A DNA stretch of 64,000 bases. Origin: Apostichopus japonicus (lineage: Eukaryota; Echinodermata; Holothuroidea; Aspidochirotida; Stichopodidae). The stretch is taken from assembly GCF_037975245.1 (NCBI RefSeq), contig NC_092572.1, positions 11,977,769 through 12,041,768 on the forward strand, written 5' to 3'. The notes under the pieces are model-generated. The model worked only from the letters and a program-made list of their open reading frames with translations. It was not told the DNA's origin and ran no database searches. Within the stretch, counting starts at the first letter, position 1. Every line of letters begins with the position of its first letter. The translations under genes and the position numbers were made by a program. Positions 42,100 through 54,479 of this stretch are shown piece by piece.

Positions 42100-45000
42100 T
42101 TTGTTGTTGTTGATATCGAATCAAAAGGAGTTTAACCCCTGGTCGACCTGGCGAGAGGTCCTACGAGGGTAATAAGTTTTTATAGAATAGACATTTTTTT
42201 TTTTTTACTCCTGGAAAAGTTGTCTATGTTCAGTCAGGGAATTGCTGGTAAATGAAGTCTTATATATTTACATTGGACAGGATAGCCATAATCATACCCG
42301 AGGTCGGAGTCGAAGAGCCAATTAGGGAGGAATTTTTAAGTACTGAGGATTGAGTGGTTTCTATTGTTTGGGTAGGGAGTGGTTGCGGTTTCTATTGTTT
42401 GGTAAGGCAGTGGTTGCTACTTTATGTTTTAATCAATCGGTCATTGTTGGAGTTGTTTGTTTTGTTCTGTATATATAAGTATACTTGGAGTCGGGCCTAG
42501 ACCCATTTAGGAAAGGATTTTTTTAATGGAATGAGACTTTAAGTAGTAACAATTGTGAATACAGAAAGGGTTTAGTTTTTGGGCAGTGAGTTGTTGCGAC
42601 TTTGTATTTCAAGGGGAGGTCTTCAATCAAAGGGTCGTTCTCGAGGTGTTTTTGTATAACTTGGTGTTGAATTCTTCAAGTCGGGTGAAAGTAGATTTTG
42701 TGTTTCCTGCACGGAGAACGTACAAAGTAGCAATATAGGTAGAGATTTTGAGTGCGAGTCGATAAGCTGTGGTGTGGATTCTGTTTAAAATTTGTTTATT
42801 GGGATTAGAGATGGTAAGCAGGGAGATGCTCCAGTAACTGAGAATCGGTTTTACTTTGGATTTATAGATTTGGATCATGGTTTTCGGAGGGAAGTTATAT
42901 TTTTGTGAGAGGATTTAAATGGATTTAAGTTGGGACCAGCAGTGTCCTGCAGTTCTGTTACAATGTAGATTATACGATAATTTGCTATCGAAAGTGGTAC
43001 CGAGGAAGGTTGCATTAGGAGTAGCAGTGATTGAGGTGTTGAAAGATTAATTTTGGAAATATGGTTATGGTATTTTGATTTTATTATGGGAGAAATTGGC
43101 TAAGTTAGATTTTGAGGGATTTATTTTTGTTCTCCACATCGAGCACCAATTTTCGAGATGTGTAATTGCTTTTTTAACATTTAGTTCTGTCATATAGATA
43201 TTATTACTGGTGCTCCAAATGGCTATGTCTTCAGTGTACTGACTTTAGTTGCATTTAGATAGAGGGGGATGTTCAAATCATTAACAAATAGGGTGCAGGG
43301 GATGGGCTGAGAACAGTGCCCTGTGGAGTTCCTGCACAAAGTGGAATAGGTTTTGATTGTTGGTTTTTGTAGCATATTTTGCATTGCACTCACTAAGGAA
43401 AGAGGAAAGAAGTCTGGTGTAATTGGAGGGGAGATTAAAGTTAAGTAGTTAAATTCTTATGTCGTTGTGCCAAGTTTTGTCGAAAGCCTTTTCGGCATCA
43501 AGGTAGAGGGCAGTGGTATCATGTTTTTTTATGAAGCCGATGCAAATTTCTTCGAAAAGGCGGAAAGTTTGGTTTATTGTAGATTTGTGTGCGCGGAATT
43601 AGCCTGATTGATACGGGCAAAGTGATTGGGTTTTTGTCATTAATGATTGAATCGCATTTGTTTTGAACTCGGTTCTGGTGGACCGCCGATATTTGTCTAT
43701 TTATTTGTTTTTTAAGTTGGTTAATTTGGGTTTTTAGAGTTGGATCTGGGGATATCATATAGGTTCTATGTAGGTGACGTCTGAGTTAATTAGTGTAAGA
43801 ATATTCCTATTTAGTTTTCGATTTCTGTCTTGTTTTTAAAGGGCAGTGTTTTTTGAAGGTATTGAAGGTATGTTGGGCAATGCTGTCACAATATATGCCG
43901 ATGTTATTTAGCTTGCTGTTGTGGTAATTAGGGATAGTGTAATTTTTTACGAGTTCCCTTTTAAATGATGTCCAGTCTCTTTTATTGTAATTATACGTTA
44001 ATTCATTATTTTGGATGCGACTGAGGTTTATGTCTAGCTCAAAAAGGAGTGGAAATTGGTCACTGATTAGGTCATCTTCTTGGATTTGAATCGAATGAGT
44101 TTTAGTTGCAATGTGGTTTGAGGTTATGGCGTTGTCAAGTAGTTCAGTATTATTATTTATTGGGTTTATCCTAGTTTTGGTATTTTGGTTAATTATTGTT
44201 AAGTTGTGTTTATCACATATTTCTAAGAGGGATATGCCTTTTTCAGATATTTTGGTGCTACCAAAAATGATGTGGTGGGAATTTAGATCTCCTAGTAGTA
44301 TTGTATTTTTATTAGAACTTTTTTCATTGTGGATATGGGCTCATTTGGGGACTATAATAGCTAATAATGTGGAGAGGTTTATTGTCTCTTTCGAGTACAA
44401 TTTCAATTGATTGATTGTTTGTTTGGGTTGGGTTTGGGAGGAGGGTGGCTTTGAGGTTGTTTTTTTCAGCAATAATTACTCCTTCATAGAGCGAGAGATA
44501 TCGTGGCTGAAAGTTTGGTAACCAGGGATGCTAAGGTGGGAATTCGTTTTTAGTTTAGTTTCGTTTAACGAAATGATATCCGGGAGTGGTTGGTGAATAT
44601 ACTAAGTAGGAGGCTTAATTTTGGAAGGATACTGTTGATGTTTAGGTGGAGGAACTTGACCGAAGGCGGGAGGGTGCTTGTATTGTAGGTGATTAAGGAG
44701 GGCTAAATATTGAAGGTTGGTGGAGACGTTCCATAATTACAGTTTCTGGGATATTTAAGTTTAGGTGTTTTAGTGCTAACACGGTGACGTAACTGGCAAG
44801 GTCGTCAGATTTAATATTAATGTTGGCTTTTTGGAAGGTGTATTGTACTAATTCAATTACAAAGGTTGCGACATGAAGTTTTTTTTCAGTGACGATTTTA
44901 TTTGTTATTTCAAGTTTAGGTGTAAAATTGGTTACATTCGCGTAGGTTCTTTGTTCTTATTGTTTGTTATTAGCTTCAGTTTTAGCTTCTTTAAATTTTG

Positions 45001-45835
45001 GGCATCCTTTGTAAAGGGCGACATGAGTCCCTGAGCAATTGGCATATATTGTGCTTTCTTTTGGTTTGGGACAGTCTTTAACTCTGTGGTTTTCGCCACA
45101 TCTAGACATCTGGTTTGATTTTTGCAAGTATGGTGGGTGTGTCCAAAAAGTTGACATTTGAAACATTGAGTGATTTGTGGGGTTCGTGGTATTCTTCTGT
45201 TTTGTGTTTAGAGTATCCTAAGTAGAATCCTTGTTTGATTAGGGATTGTTGAGGCTCTTGTTCTTCAAACGTTATTTTTACTTTCCAAGTTGGATTGTTT
45301 GTGGCGTGACTAATGAGTCTTTTAGTTGTATTGGGGTGTATTCTTGGTCTTTGAGTTCTTGTTCAATATCTTTGATTTGAATTTTAGGGTTTATCCCACA
45401 GGCTATTACAGAGAAGTTTCTTTGTCTTACTTTTTGGGGATTCTTGGTTTGGGGTTGCCTAGTTTAGTCTTTTGAGTCCATGGTTTCAGGAGGATATTTG
45501 CAGATTTAGGGTCATGGGGGTGATTAGGATGTCGTTACTACGAAGACAGTTTATATTTGAGATCATGGCATTTGGTTTTTCTTCATTGATTAGTTTAGCA
45601 AGTGTTATTGGGTTTTTTGATAGTTCTGGTAAGATACCTGATACAATGATTGTTTGAGCGGACTTTTCGGTGGTTGGTTTGGAGTTAGGAGATGGGTTTA
45701 TTTCAACAGAGTTTGGACGTTGTCTTCTTCTGCTATTTTTGTACAGGGATCCAGTCATTAATGTCTATGTCAAAATCAGAGAGGTTTAGGTTTTCGACTA
45801 GGGGGGCGGTTATAGGTGGGTAAGGGGTTGTCATA
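42100..45835 (-). pseudogene. I/Nimb-like LINE, decayed (ORF1, endonuclease, reverse transcriptase)
   Basis: Minus-strand order: ORF1 with IIVSGILPELSKNPI (about 45650) and a CCHC-like region, RCGENHRVKDCPKPKESTIY and ALYKGCPKF, with one Cys lost from each knuckle (45030-45130). Endonuclease with LLGDLNSHH and SDQFPLLFELD (about 44020-44300). Reverse transcriptase with AHKSTINQTFRLFEEI and motif A YLDAEKAFDKTWH (about 43460-43580). A C-terminal IQIYKSKVKPILSYWS region (about 42870). The 3' end has caacaacaacaa at about 42105. Many stops and frame changes show it is dead. The zinc-knuckle ORF1 and WH after AFD suggest the I/Jockey superfamily, probably Nimb-like. Confidence 0.8.
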
Positions 45836-46104
45836 TGAGCAAAACAGCCCCTCCCTACAGGTTTTAAATGGCTTCGATACAATGAAATTGATCATAGACT
45901 TCACTTACCAGAAAGAATTAGTCTCCAGCCTAAGACGGCGGACGGAAAGTATAGGAACTCCTTTTGAAGAGACACACTATGGATTGAAAGTGTACTCGGT
46001 AGCGTTGTGTTGGTATCCAATGACGCGTACGTTTTGTAAATGGCGGGTAAGTAATAGAGTGAAGGATGATGGGGTGGCGCTATGTCAAAAAGATAACTGT
46101 TCAC
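45836..46104. other. Unassigned segment between LINE and ABCC-derived repeats
   Basis: A minus-strand stretch ends at a good donor (CTG|GTAAGTG near 45910) and contains SLQKEFLYFPSAVLGWRLIL, but I recognise no family. It is left unassigned. Confidence 0.3.
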
Positions 46105-46185
46105 CAACATAATCCTCAGATCCCTAATGAAAGGAGAGTAGTGCAAAAGAAATTAACCAGTTATCTTCAGAGTAAGTCTCGTACA
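46105..46185 (-). pseudogene. Partial third copy of the ABCC exon edge
   Basis: cagatccctaatgaaaggag and the following attaaccagttatcttca resemble 47133-47190 (cagatctctgatgaaaggag). This is the intron/exon boundary of the ABCC-derived exon. The exon body is not preserved. Confidence 0.45.
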
Positions 46186-46189
46186 TTTA

Positions 46190-46885
46190 GCACAAAAGAA
46201 AAACACTAATTAGCAACTTATTCCAACAAAGTTTAGGCTGTGATTGAAACTTTACTGGTGGAAACATAAGTAAATATATATTACACTTTTAGGAACCTTT
46301 CTTTCTTATGACTAACCTTGACTGTATATTGCAGCTTTCCAGCTTAGCTGGTGTTTTTCCATCAAATCAGCTCATCTTTGAGTTTTCTGATCTTGACAAC
46401 AATCAACTGTCTTTTTAATTTACCACAACCCAGACCACACTAATTGGCAACTCTTTCCAACAATCTAAGGCAACAATCATAAATTTAAGACAACCAAATT
46501 ACTAATTACAAAATGATTCCAACAAACTAAGGCACCAGGTCTCATTAATTTAGCACAAAACAGACCACACTAGTTAGCAACTCACATCAAAAAACTAAGG
46601 CAGAACTTATAAATTTAATACATACACACCACACTAATTACCAACAAATTATCACAGCACTCCTCTTCAATTAAGCACAAACAGACCACACTAATTAGCT
46701 ACTCATTCCACCAAACTAAGGCACAATGTGTCTTTAATTTATCACGAAACAGACCACACCAAATACCGACTGGTTCCAACAGGCTAAGGCACAGTGTCTT
46801 GTAGGTTTAGCACAAAAACAGGCAACACCAAATACCGACTGGTTCCAACAGGCTAAGGCACTGTGTCTCCTACTGTACATTTAGC
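46190..46885. repeat. Minisatellite array A, unit about 70-72 bp
   Basis: Diverged units with the order ttagcacaaaacagaccaca, ctaattagcaactc, ttccaacaaactaaggca, gtctc/gtcttattaat. The same family forms array B at 47330-48460. About ten units, less uniform than array B. Confidence 0.8.
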
Positions 46886-46971
46886 ACTGATCTTGACAAC
46901 AATCAACTGTTGAGAGGACAAGACTGATGTTAATGATTCTGGCTCACAATGATGTTTCCCTTGAAACTTAT

Positions 46972-47139
46972 GTTTTCTCCAATTTCTGTTAAATCACCTC
47001 CAGATAACACTTCCAGATATCTCTGTTGAGTACAGGCTTGAAGGATCTTCTCGTATTTGGTGGAGTTGAGATCTTTACCAAACAGAACGTTTCCTCTCAC
47101 GGTATCGTTTTGGATCCAAGCTTGTTGAGCAACAGATCT
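46972..47139 (-). pseudogene. ABCC/MRP transporter NBD1 exon, copy 1 (damaged)
   Basis: ABCC proteins are ATP-driven efflux pumps of the plasma membrane. The minus strand reads [36 protein letters not shown] and [15 protein letters not shown]. This corresponds to the Q-loop region of the first nucleotide-binding domain (family pattern VPQQAWIQNxTxxxNILFG...CxLxxDLxxLxxGDxTEIGE). The acceptor is near 47139. The usual YVP before QQ is absent, and the donor after EIGEN is changed (ACATAAG where copy 2 has AAGTAAG). No LSGGQ exon follows. It is an isolated, probably dead exon. Confidence 0.78.
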
Positions 47140-47329
47140 CTGATGAAAGGAGAGGAATACATAACAAATTGGTTAATTTTCTTCAAAGTAACAGCAAAAG
47201 TAAAAAAGTTAAACCCTGTTAACAACCAAACTGTCAGCCGTGAGACAAAAGATGTGTACTCTTCTAGAGGGGCAATTTGTGAAAGAAATGGAATTATATG
47301 GTCAGATCAAAGTTATTGGACACTGGTTT

Positions 47330-48460
47330 GAACAACTCTCAAAAAAGACCTCACTAAATACCAACTCGTTCCATCAAACTAGGTACAATGTCTTATTAAC
47401 TTAAGACAACTAAAATACTTATTACAAATTCATTCCAACAAACTAAGGCAACAGGTTTCATTAATTTAGCACAAAACAGACCACACTAATTAGCAACTCA
47501 TATCAATAAACTAAGGCAGAACTTATCAATTTAATACAAACACACCACACCTATTACTGACTGGTTCCAATAGGCTAAGGCTGAGGTCTTATACATTTAG
47601 CACAAAAACAGGCAACACCAAATACCGAATGGTTCAAACAGGCTAAGACACAATGTCTCCTACATTTGGCACTAAACAGACAACACTAATTAAAAACTAA
47701 TACAAATAAACTAAGGTACCATGTCTCAATAATTTAGCACAAAAACAGACTACATTAATTAGCATCTCATGCCACTAAACTAAGACACCAATTAGCTTCA
47801 TTTTGATGTTGTCATGGTTGCTTGGAATGAGTGGAATGTGTAACTCTGGTTAAACTATATCATGGAACTTGTTCAGCCTTTCTGTAAGAATAGTAATTTA
47901 GCACAATAAAAACCACATCAAATACCGGCCGACTGGTTCCAACAGGCTAAGGCACCGTGTCTTGTACATTTAGCACAGAAACAAGAACACACCAAATACC
48001 GACTGGTTCCAACAGTCTAAGGCACTGTGTCTCGTACATTTAGCACAAAAACTGAACACACAACATATACCGACTGGTTCCAACAGGCTAAGGCACCGTG
48101 TCTCGTACATTTAGCACAAAAACTGAACACACAACATATACCGACTGGTTCCAACAGGCTAAGGCACCGTGTCTCCTACATTTAGCACAAAAACAGACCA
48201 CACCGAATACCGACTGGTTCCAACAGGCTAAGGCACCGTGTCTCATACAATTAGCACAAAACACACCACACCAATTACCGACTTTTTTCAATAGGCTAAG
48301 GCACCGTGTCTCGTACATTAACACAAAAACAGACCACACCAAATACTGAATGCTCCCAACAGGCTAATTGCACCATGTTTCATACATTTAGCACAAAAAT
48401 AGACCACACCAAACACCGACTGGTTCCAGCAGGCTAAGGCACCGTGTCTCCTACATTTAG
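47330..48460. repeat. Minisatellite array B, unit about 71-72 bp
   Basis: About fifteen units of taccgactggttccaacagg, ctaaggcaccgtgtctcgta, catttagcacaaaaac, aga/tga-ccacacca. Units at 48067-48137 and 48138-48208 are almost identical. The left half is more diverged. It would be intronic if the flanking ABCC exons are real. Confidence 0.9.
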
Positions 48461-48461
48461 C

Positions 48462-48645
48462 ACTGATCTTGACAACAATCAACTGTTGAGAAGACAAGAC
48501 TGATGTTAATGATACTGGCTCACACTGATGTTTCCCTTGAATCTTACTTTTTCTCCAATTTCTGCTAAATCACCTCCAGATAACACTTCCAGATCCTTCT
48601 GTAGAGGACAGGCTTGAAGGATCTTCTCGTATTTGGTGAAGTTAA
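48462..48645 (-). pseudogene. ABCC/MRP transporter NBD1 exon, copy 2 (partial)
   Basis: The minus strand reads [20 protein letters not shown] and [11 protein letters not shown], then a good donor, AAA|GTAAGA (48548/48547). Upstream of TKYEK the sequence GATCATTAAC has an in-frame stop where copy 1 reads KDLNS. The flanking DNA (gatcttgacaacaatcaact, gactgatgttaatgat) repeats that of copy 1, about 1.58 kb away, so exon plus minisatellite were duplicated together. Confidence 0.75.
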
Positions 48646-49479
48646 TGATCTTTCAACCACTTGTTCTAACCTGATCCAGCTTCATTACAGACATCCAAGA
48701 CTCACAATTTTCCTGACATATTCTTCATCTTCTTCTTTCACCAGAGACAGTATTGTAAAAGATAAGAAGATTTCATATATTGGAAAGCAGATACTGTAGA
48801 CATTGCAACTAGACTTATTTTTATACACTCCCTCCCTTCCTCCCCTCCCTCCCCCTGACTACCTAAACAACCCTGACTGCTGCCTCATTGATATAAAGTA
48901 TGTATAAACAAATGTATATCATTGTGGTTTAATGGCAGAAATAAACGAAATGAATACCAGAGCTTAAATATTTCTGTGTTACTATAGTAAACTGCATACC
49001 CAAATGGAAGCATTACAGAATCTTCAATGTCTCAGACCTCCAGCAGGATGTTACAGTCACAGTTCATGGAGTCTTCTTGTGAATCAGTGTGGCCAATGCA
49101 ATGCTGTAAAGACAAATATAAAAGCAATATGTATATACCTATGGTGTGAAATAAATTTTAGTGTTTTTTTTTAGTAGTTTTACAAAAGATCATCTTCCAG
49201 TTTGCGTATGCAGATACCTTTCCGATGAATGTTTACAAACATGAATAAACGGTCTCTTTTTGTTACTAAGTGCCTGTTTATTTTTAATACTTGCAATATA
49301 TGACTCATTAATGAACCTTACTAGACATTGCTATCAAACCAATGGAGTACTTCATAAAATGCCAAAACTTCCTTTGATGTACATTGTTCACTATAATGGT
49401 CAAGCCAATAGTAAGGAATGAATTGAACACAATTTTGAGAACATTTCATCATCCAAACAATTTTTGAGAGCATGTACTA
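48646..49479. other. No gene seen
   Basis: Minus-strand TTTACAG followed by CATTGCATTGGCC near 49105 looks like an acceptor and short frame, but nothing supports an exon. It ends at the truncated edge of a gypsy element. Confidence 0.4.
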
Positions 49480-49589
49480 GTTTAAACAAACTTAGCAAGC
49501 ACATTCATGAAGAACTGGAAAATTGAAAAATTTCTGAAATAAACATCATTCTTGAAACAAGAAACTTGACAAGTGAAATAAGGACGGAC

Positions 49590-50600
49590 ACTTACTGTAA
49601 AGCCCATTAGTTTTCTCACATCACCAACAGTCTTTGGTGAGGTTTCCTTTAGAGCCCATAGTGCTGCAGTGTCACTTGGATCAGCCATGTGCCCTTTTGA
49701 GGTAATTACACGCCCTAAGTATCGGACTTGCTGCTTGAACAGTTTGCATTTGGCAGCCTTTAATTTCATTCCATGTTCCTGCACTCTCTGAAGGACTTGT
49801 CTCAACCTTAATAGATGTCATCTAAATAGGTAGCACATATCTCGTTGTTGAGATCTCCAAGGCATGCCTCCATACATCTCTGGAACGCTGCTGGTGCGTT
49901 CTTCAACCCAAATGGAATTCTAACCCATTCGTACAAACCCCAAGGGGTAATGAAGGCAGTAAGATGTTGGCTTTGTTCATCCACGAACCCTTGGTGGTAT
50001 GCCTGACCCTGGTCCAGTGTAGAAAACCATCGGTTGCCACCCAAGGAACCCTTGGTATAAGTTGGTATAAGTTGTCTGTCTGCAATCGTTTTCAAATGAA
50101 GTTGCCTAAAATCAATGCACAATCTAAGAGTTCCATCTTTCTTTCGAACGCACACCATAGGGGAAGAATACGATGACTGTGATTTCTTCACCCATCCCCT
50201 ACTGATGATGTCCTTCACATACTCCTTTACCTCTTTATAGAGTGGTGGAGGGACTGAAATGTATGATTTCTGGACTGGTACATCATCAGCTAACTGTATT
50301 TTCATCTTCAAAGTAGGTATTGTGCCAAGGTCATCATCATTTCTGGCAAAGGCATGGCATTCCTCAGTTAGCATTTGCTTGGCCAACCGCCTCTGTTCAC
50401 TCGTCAGGTCGGACAGATCTACACTTGGTAGCCAATCTCCCCTTTCGCTAGTTGCCCCATTTTCTAAGATGCCAGCTTTTACTCCTCTTACACCAGCTCT
50501 TGTGTTGACCCCTGATGACAGACCCTGTAAGAATTCTCCTGGGAGAGCAGTTGATGCTGCATATGTATCCCACACACAGTCGACCTGGCAAGACCACATC
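49590..50600 (-). pseudogene. Gypsy pol: reverse transcriptase
   Basis: The region has [75 protein letters not shown] and the YLDDI catalytic motif near 49815. After DDIY there are stops and a gap, then VLQRVQEHGMKLKAAKCKLF and YLGRVITSKG in another frame, then DVRKLMGF. These are the ordered Ty3/gypsy RT blocks. A short deletion follows the DD pair, and the connection and RNase H domains are missing, so it is non-functional. Confidence 0.88.
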
Positions 50601-51380
50601 TCTTGAACTGTTGTTGGTAACTGGTATCTCTAAACGACAACAGTTCCCACGATTCACAGTCACCAGCGTTGGGTGGCAAACAATGCCCTCTGGGAGATGG
50701 TGGTCTCCATCTGGTTCAAACAAGGCTGCAGATTCCTCCTTGGCATGAGCATGGGTCACGCACTGCATAAGTATTATCTCTCCTGCCCTTATCTTGGTCA
50801 CACTTCTAATCGTTTTGACCACACTGACTTCCTCAGAGTCTGGACTCTGCAGAACTCCAATCAATTTGTTAAGCTGTACCTCATTCATTTGTAGCAACAA
50901 GGTGGAAAAATATTTCTGAGCAGTTCTTTCAGGCCTATCCTGTGCCATCTCCTCTATGACATTGTAACTGATGATTGGGTTGTCTAGGGATTCTCCCGTA
51001 CGCTTATCCCATTGTCTCCCTCTACAGCTTCATGGGGTATGCAGAAGGCTACCTCGATCCATCCTTGGTACCCGATTGAAGTGCCTGTGGCGGTGTTCAG
51101 GCATAGCCCCTCACTATCCAGCAGCTCCTCAATTAGTTTCAATGGGACAGTGGGCATACACTGCTTTACCCATTCCTCAGAGATCAAAGAAACCTGGGCT
51201 CCTGTGTCCCATAAGGCCGTAGTCTGCATACCATTCAGTGTACAATGAACTAAACATTTTTTTCCTACCAGTTGTGCCATTTTCTTTCTTTTCTTGATAC
51301 TCTCTAACCTCCAAGTGGCACTAACTGGCATGTTAGGTCTCTTATCTGATGGCTGGGACGCTGATCTGGTACTGGTCACT
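50600..51380 (-). pseudogene. Gypsy pol: aspartic protease and following linker
   Basis: The protease active-site motif ALWDTGAQVSLIS lies near 51190-51230. A linker with PEGIVCHPTLVTVNRGNCCR and [12 protein letters not shown] follows toward the RT. The protease frame begins where gag ends: GAG TGA in gag overlaps GTG ACC of pol at about 51379, a -1 relationship that would suit programmed frameshifting. Later frame changes near 50960 and 50600 break the polyprotein. Confidence 0.8.
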
Positions 51381-52650
51381 CGATGTCCCGCTCGGTTGGC
51401 CTTCGCCTGTTTCCCAGATTTTGGCCTTGTTTGCAGCCTCTCTGGAAGTGGTCATCACTACCACACTTAAAACAATGAGTGCACTCCCTTCCTTTACCAC
51501 GATCAACACACCTTTTACAACCCCATTCTCTGGTTGGCCTTTGTGACTTCTTACGAGGTGAAACCTGCTGAAGGGCTCTAATTTCTGCCCTTATTATTTC
51601 CCTTACCCCTGCTTGAATATCCTCCAATGAGACTGGGTTTGTGTCCCTCTCAGTGGGTTTGTTCTTGTCTGTCCTTCTAGGTGTGGTGGCCTCTTCCTCA
51701 GAAGGTAAAGTCACTTGATTGATTTTCAGCTTCCGCATCTTATGATATCGTTTCGTCTCCTGGCCCACACATAGAGACAGACTCTCTAACAGCTCTTCAT
51801 CAGTGGTAGTTGGGTTCCTTAGGAGGGGTTGCAACTGTTGCCGAACATACTCGCTCTGGAGGCCTGTTAAAAGTGTGTGAAGGGACATTTGTTGAACCTG
51901 CTTGGGACCGTACACCACGCCTGTCCCTGCCTCCTGGGATGCGAACACTACCTTTTGCCTCAAATCCATGGCTCAAAGAACAAATGAGTGGGCTGTTTCT
52001 TTTGGTCCTTGAACTGCAGTTGATAGTTCATGGAACACAGTAGTTGCTTCCTTCTCCTGGAAGTGGGCCCGAAGGATTCTTCGTAGTTCGGGGAGGGTGA
52101 TGTCTGCGCTACCTTCAAGGTAGTTACGAAGACGGGAATCTGGGACGACCGCCCTTAAAACTCCATCAATGATTTCGTCTGTGCTAAAACCCTTCCTGGA
52201 TCCACTCTCTATCTGCCGGGCCAAACTGGCAAAGTTGATCTGCCCTAGCTCTCCTATCTGGCCAGATATCTTAAACTCCCTTTTCCAAGGTATGTTTCCT
52301 ACTGTGCTCGGTATAAGGTGGTTTGTGCCTTCAACCTGGGGTAGGTGGCTAACCTCTGTAGAACTTGCAGGGCTCCCTTCCACGGGCACTTCTGTCTGCA
52401 ACCTGAAGCTATTTAATTTGACCCTCAAGGTATTTAGCAGAAGCCTGTTATCCTCTGTTTGCTCATCAAAGGCCTCACTATATAGGTATCTGTTGACTAA
52501 TAAGGATGGAAGGCCCTTACCGTCAAGCTTGGCTTTTCTGACTTCAGGAAGGTTAAGCAGTTAACCCACAATTAAGACTTACACCTCAGTGCACTGCTGT
52601 ATGGCCAACTGGACTTCTTGGACCACTTCCTCAATCTCTGGAGTAGCCAT
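51376..52650 (-). pseudogene. Gypsy gag with CCHC knuckle
   Basis: ATG at 52650 (MATPEIEEVVQEVQLAIQQC) is interrupted by stops near 52580. It continues LPEVRKAKLDGKGLPSLLVN, a capsid-like KREFKISGQIGELGQI region, then HSFVL-stop-AMDLRQKV (TGA at about 51970). It ends with CFKCGSDDHFQRGC, a CX2CX4HX4C zinc knuckle (about 51440), and a basic tail. It resembles Ty3/gypsy Gag, which packages element RNA. Decayed. Confidence 0.8.
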
Positions 52651-52830
52651 GGTACTTGACTGGGTCAACTCTTCACCAGCTGCCTTATATCGTTCCATCT
52701 ACAGTACTTTGGGCTTCGTTGCTGCCTGTTAGTTCTTTTCGATGATGCACCCTCTAAATGGGATTGATGAACCTACCTAGCACACCATCCGGGTGGTGCC
52801 TCCAAAATGTTACCGTCCCCTGGAGGGGAG

Positions 52831-53410
52831 ACAGTAGACAGACAAATATTTATGTATTTTGCAAACTGGCGTTGCTGTATTCTCCATATTACATGGCTTT
52901 CAACAAAGAACTGAAGTATTAACATTAACCCTGAAACAACATACTCTAAAAGTCTGTAATAAAGACGGAAGTCACCATACTGCTTTAAGTTGTAGCACTT
53001 CAATTGACCTACAGCAGAGACTCTATGCCTTTGTGTTATTCATTTAAGTAGATACTGACCTCAGTCTGTTGCTTAACAGCTAGACAAATAAGTAGATGAA
53101 CGTTCTTACTTACTTTGTTACATAATGATTTTACACTCCTTTAAGTTTTATACTGACATTTAACTCCTTTAAGTTTAACAGCACAGCGACAACCTACATG
53201 AGCACTCTCAGAGGTGAATACAATTTGTCAAACTCAACTCTAGAAGTTTGGTCGCAATGCTACCCTATGCAGTTACGTAAAGTCACATGTAATACATTGT
53301 GCTGTAAAACGTACAGTAGCACAATTGCTACTTAAACACATTATAATACAGACCATGCCTGCAGCTGTCAAACCGACGCTAATCAACTCTGTATAAACAG
53401 TAGCATGGTG
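52831..53410. other. Possible LTR remainder, otherwise no gene
   Basis: If the gypsy LTR is of ordinary length it should extend into this stretch, but no second LTR copy is available to mark its start. Confidence 0.35.
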
Positions 53411-54003
53411 GGCTCATAATTGACGCACTTAAGGATTTGATCAAAGATGTATATCAAGGAAAAATCCAAATCAATCAACTGTATGTGGTTTTCACATGTG
53501 TAGTTCCTCAGAAATGTTATGATGTCAAAATATTTTAGGTTCTGTGCTTATGCACCGTACAATTGAGCAGAGTTTGGCCACGAAATGTCTGCCGTGTCAA
53601 GTTCTTTCACACCCCTAAATTGACACATTTGTCGATAAACTAACTGTAGTGTAGGCCTTAGTGTATACATCCATTGACTTTAGATGCGGTTTGCTATGCT
53701 CTGAGCCTCAAAGCTCAGACAGGTCAGGTCCCAGAGAGTAGTGTTATCATGTTGAGGTAATGTTGCCTGTTGGTTAAATTTTAGGATGTAAGATTTCCAA
53801 ATGCCCAAAAAACGTGCCGAACTGGGGGGAGGGTGTTAAAAGATTTAAAAATACCACAATTTGGTCAGCAAATAGCTGAAATGGATTCAAACTCATGAAA
53901 TATGCAATTCTGCTTGACTGCAAAAAGTTTTGGTGGCCTGCTGTATCGTTGCTAGTAATAATTGAAGGTGCGTCAATTACGGGGGTGCGTCAATTATGAA
54001 GCC
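53411..54003. mobile_element. Possible DNA transposon with GGCTCATAATTGACGCAC termini
   Basis: Left ggctcataattgacgcac (53411-53428) and right gtgcgtcaattatgaagcc (53985-54003) are inverted repeats with one small difference. The right end also has a second ggtgcgtcaattac just inside it. No clean target duplication was found and no transposase is visible in the 593 bp. Confidence 0.45.
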
Positions 54004-54065
54004 TTTACTATACAGCCTCTGCAACATAATTATATTTTCACGTGGACGTAATCTGGCTGAAGTTG

Positions 54066-54124
54066 GCGAACAATAAGAGCGACCAATAGTAGCGAACAAT
54101 AAGAGCGACCAATAAGGGCGACCA
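54066..54124. repeat. Short tandem repeat, gcgaacaataagagcgaccaa units
   Basis: gcgaacaataagagcgacca occurs twice, followed by a partial gggcgaccaaaaaa copy. Confidence 0.8.
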
Positions 54125-54479
54125 AAAAATGCTAGAAAGTGCAAATGATACTACGGAGTTGTGTAGTGGCCTTCGTAATGGGCCATAAGCAAATTGAATG
54201 ATCGAATGCTTTCAATCGATTGCAATTAGGAGGGAAAGACAGGCTTTTGGACGTTCCATGCATTAAATAATTTATTATAAGAGATTCAAACCCGAAAAAC
54301 TCGTAATTATGGAACGGGGTATAAAATATCCCCAAAGTCAGGATATGGCCTAACTCATTATCGTGGTAAAGTAAAATTTTAGCTCTTAAAATATCAGACC
54401 TGCCCCGAATATCAGCGAAAAGCGTAAGTTTAGGGTAAGAGATAATATATTTGGAAACAAAGCTTAATGGGAAACATGA

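Larger units (their letters stand above)
49480..52830 (-). mobile_element. Ty3/gypsy LTR retrotransposon, truncated
   Basis: Minus-strand order: end of 5' LTR and primer-binding-like site (GTAACA followed by TTTTGGAGGCACCACCCGGA near 52808-52789), gag from 52650, protease, reverse transcriptase. RNase H, integrase and the 3' LTR are absent; homology fades near 49560. Reading frames are broken at several places, so the element is defective. The start of the LTR could not be fixed; gttaccgtcccctgg begins its end on the plus strand. Confidence 0.85.
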
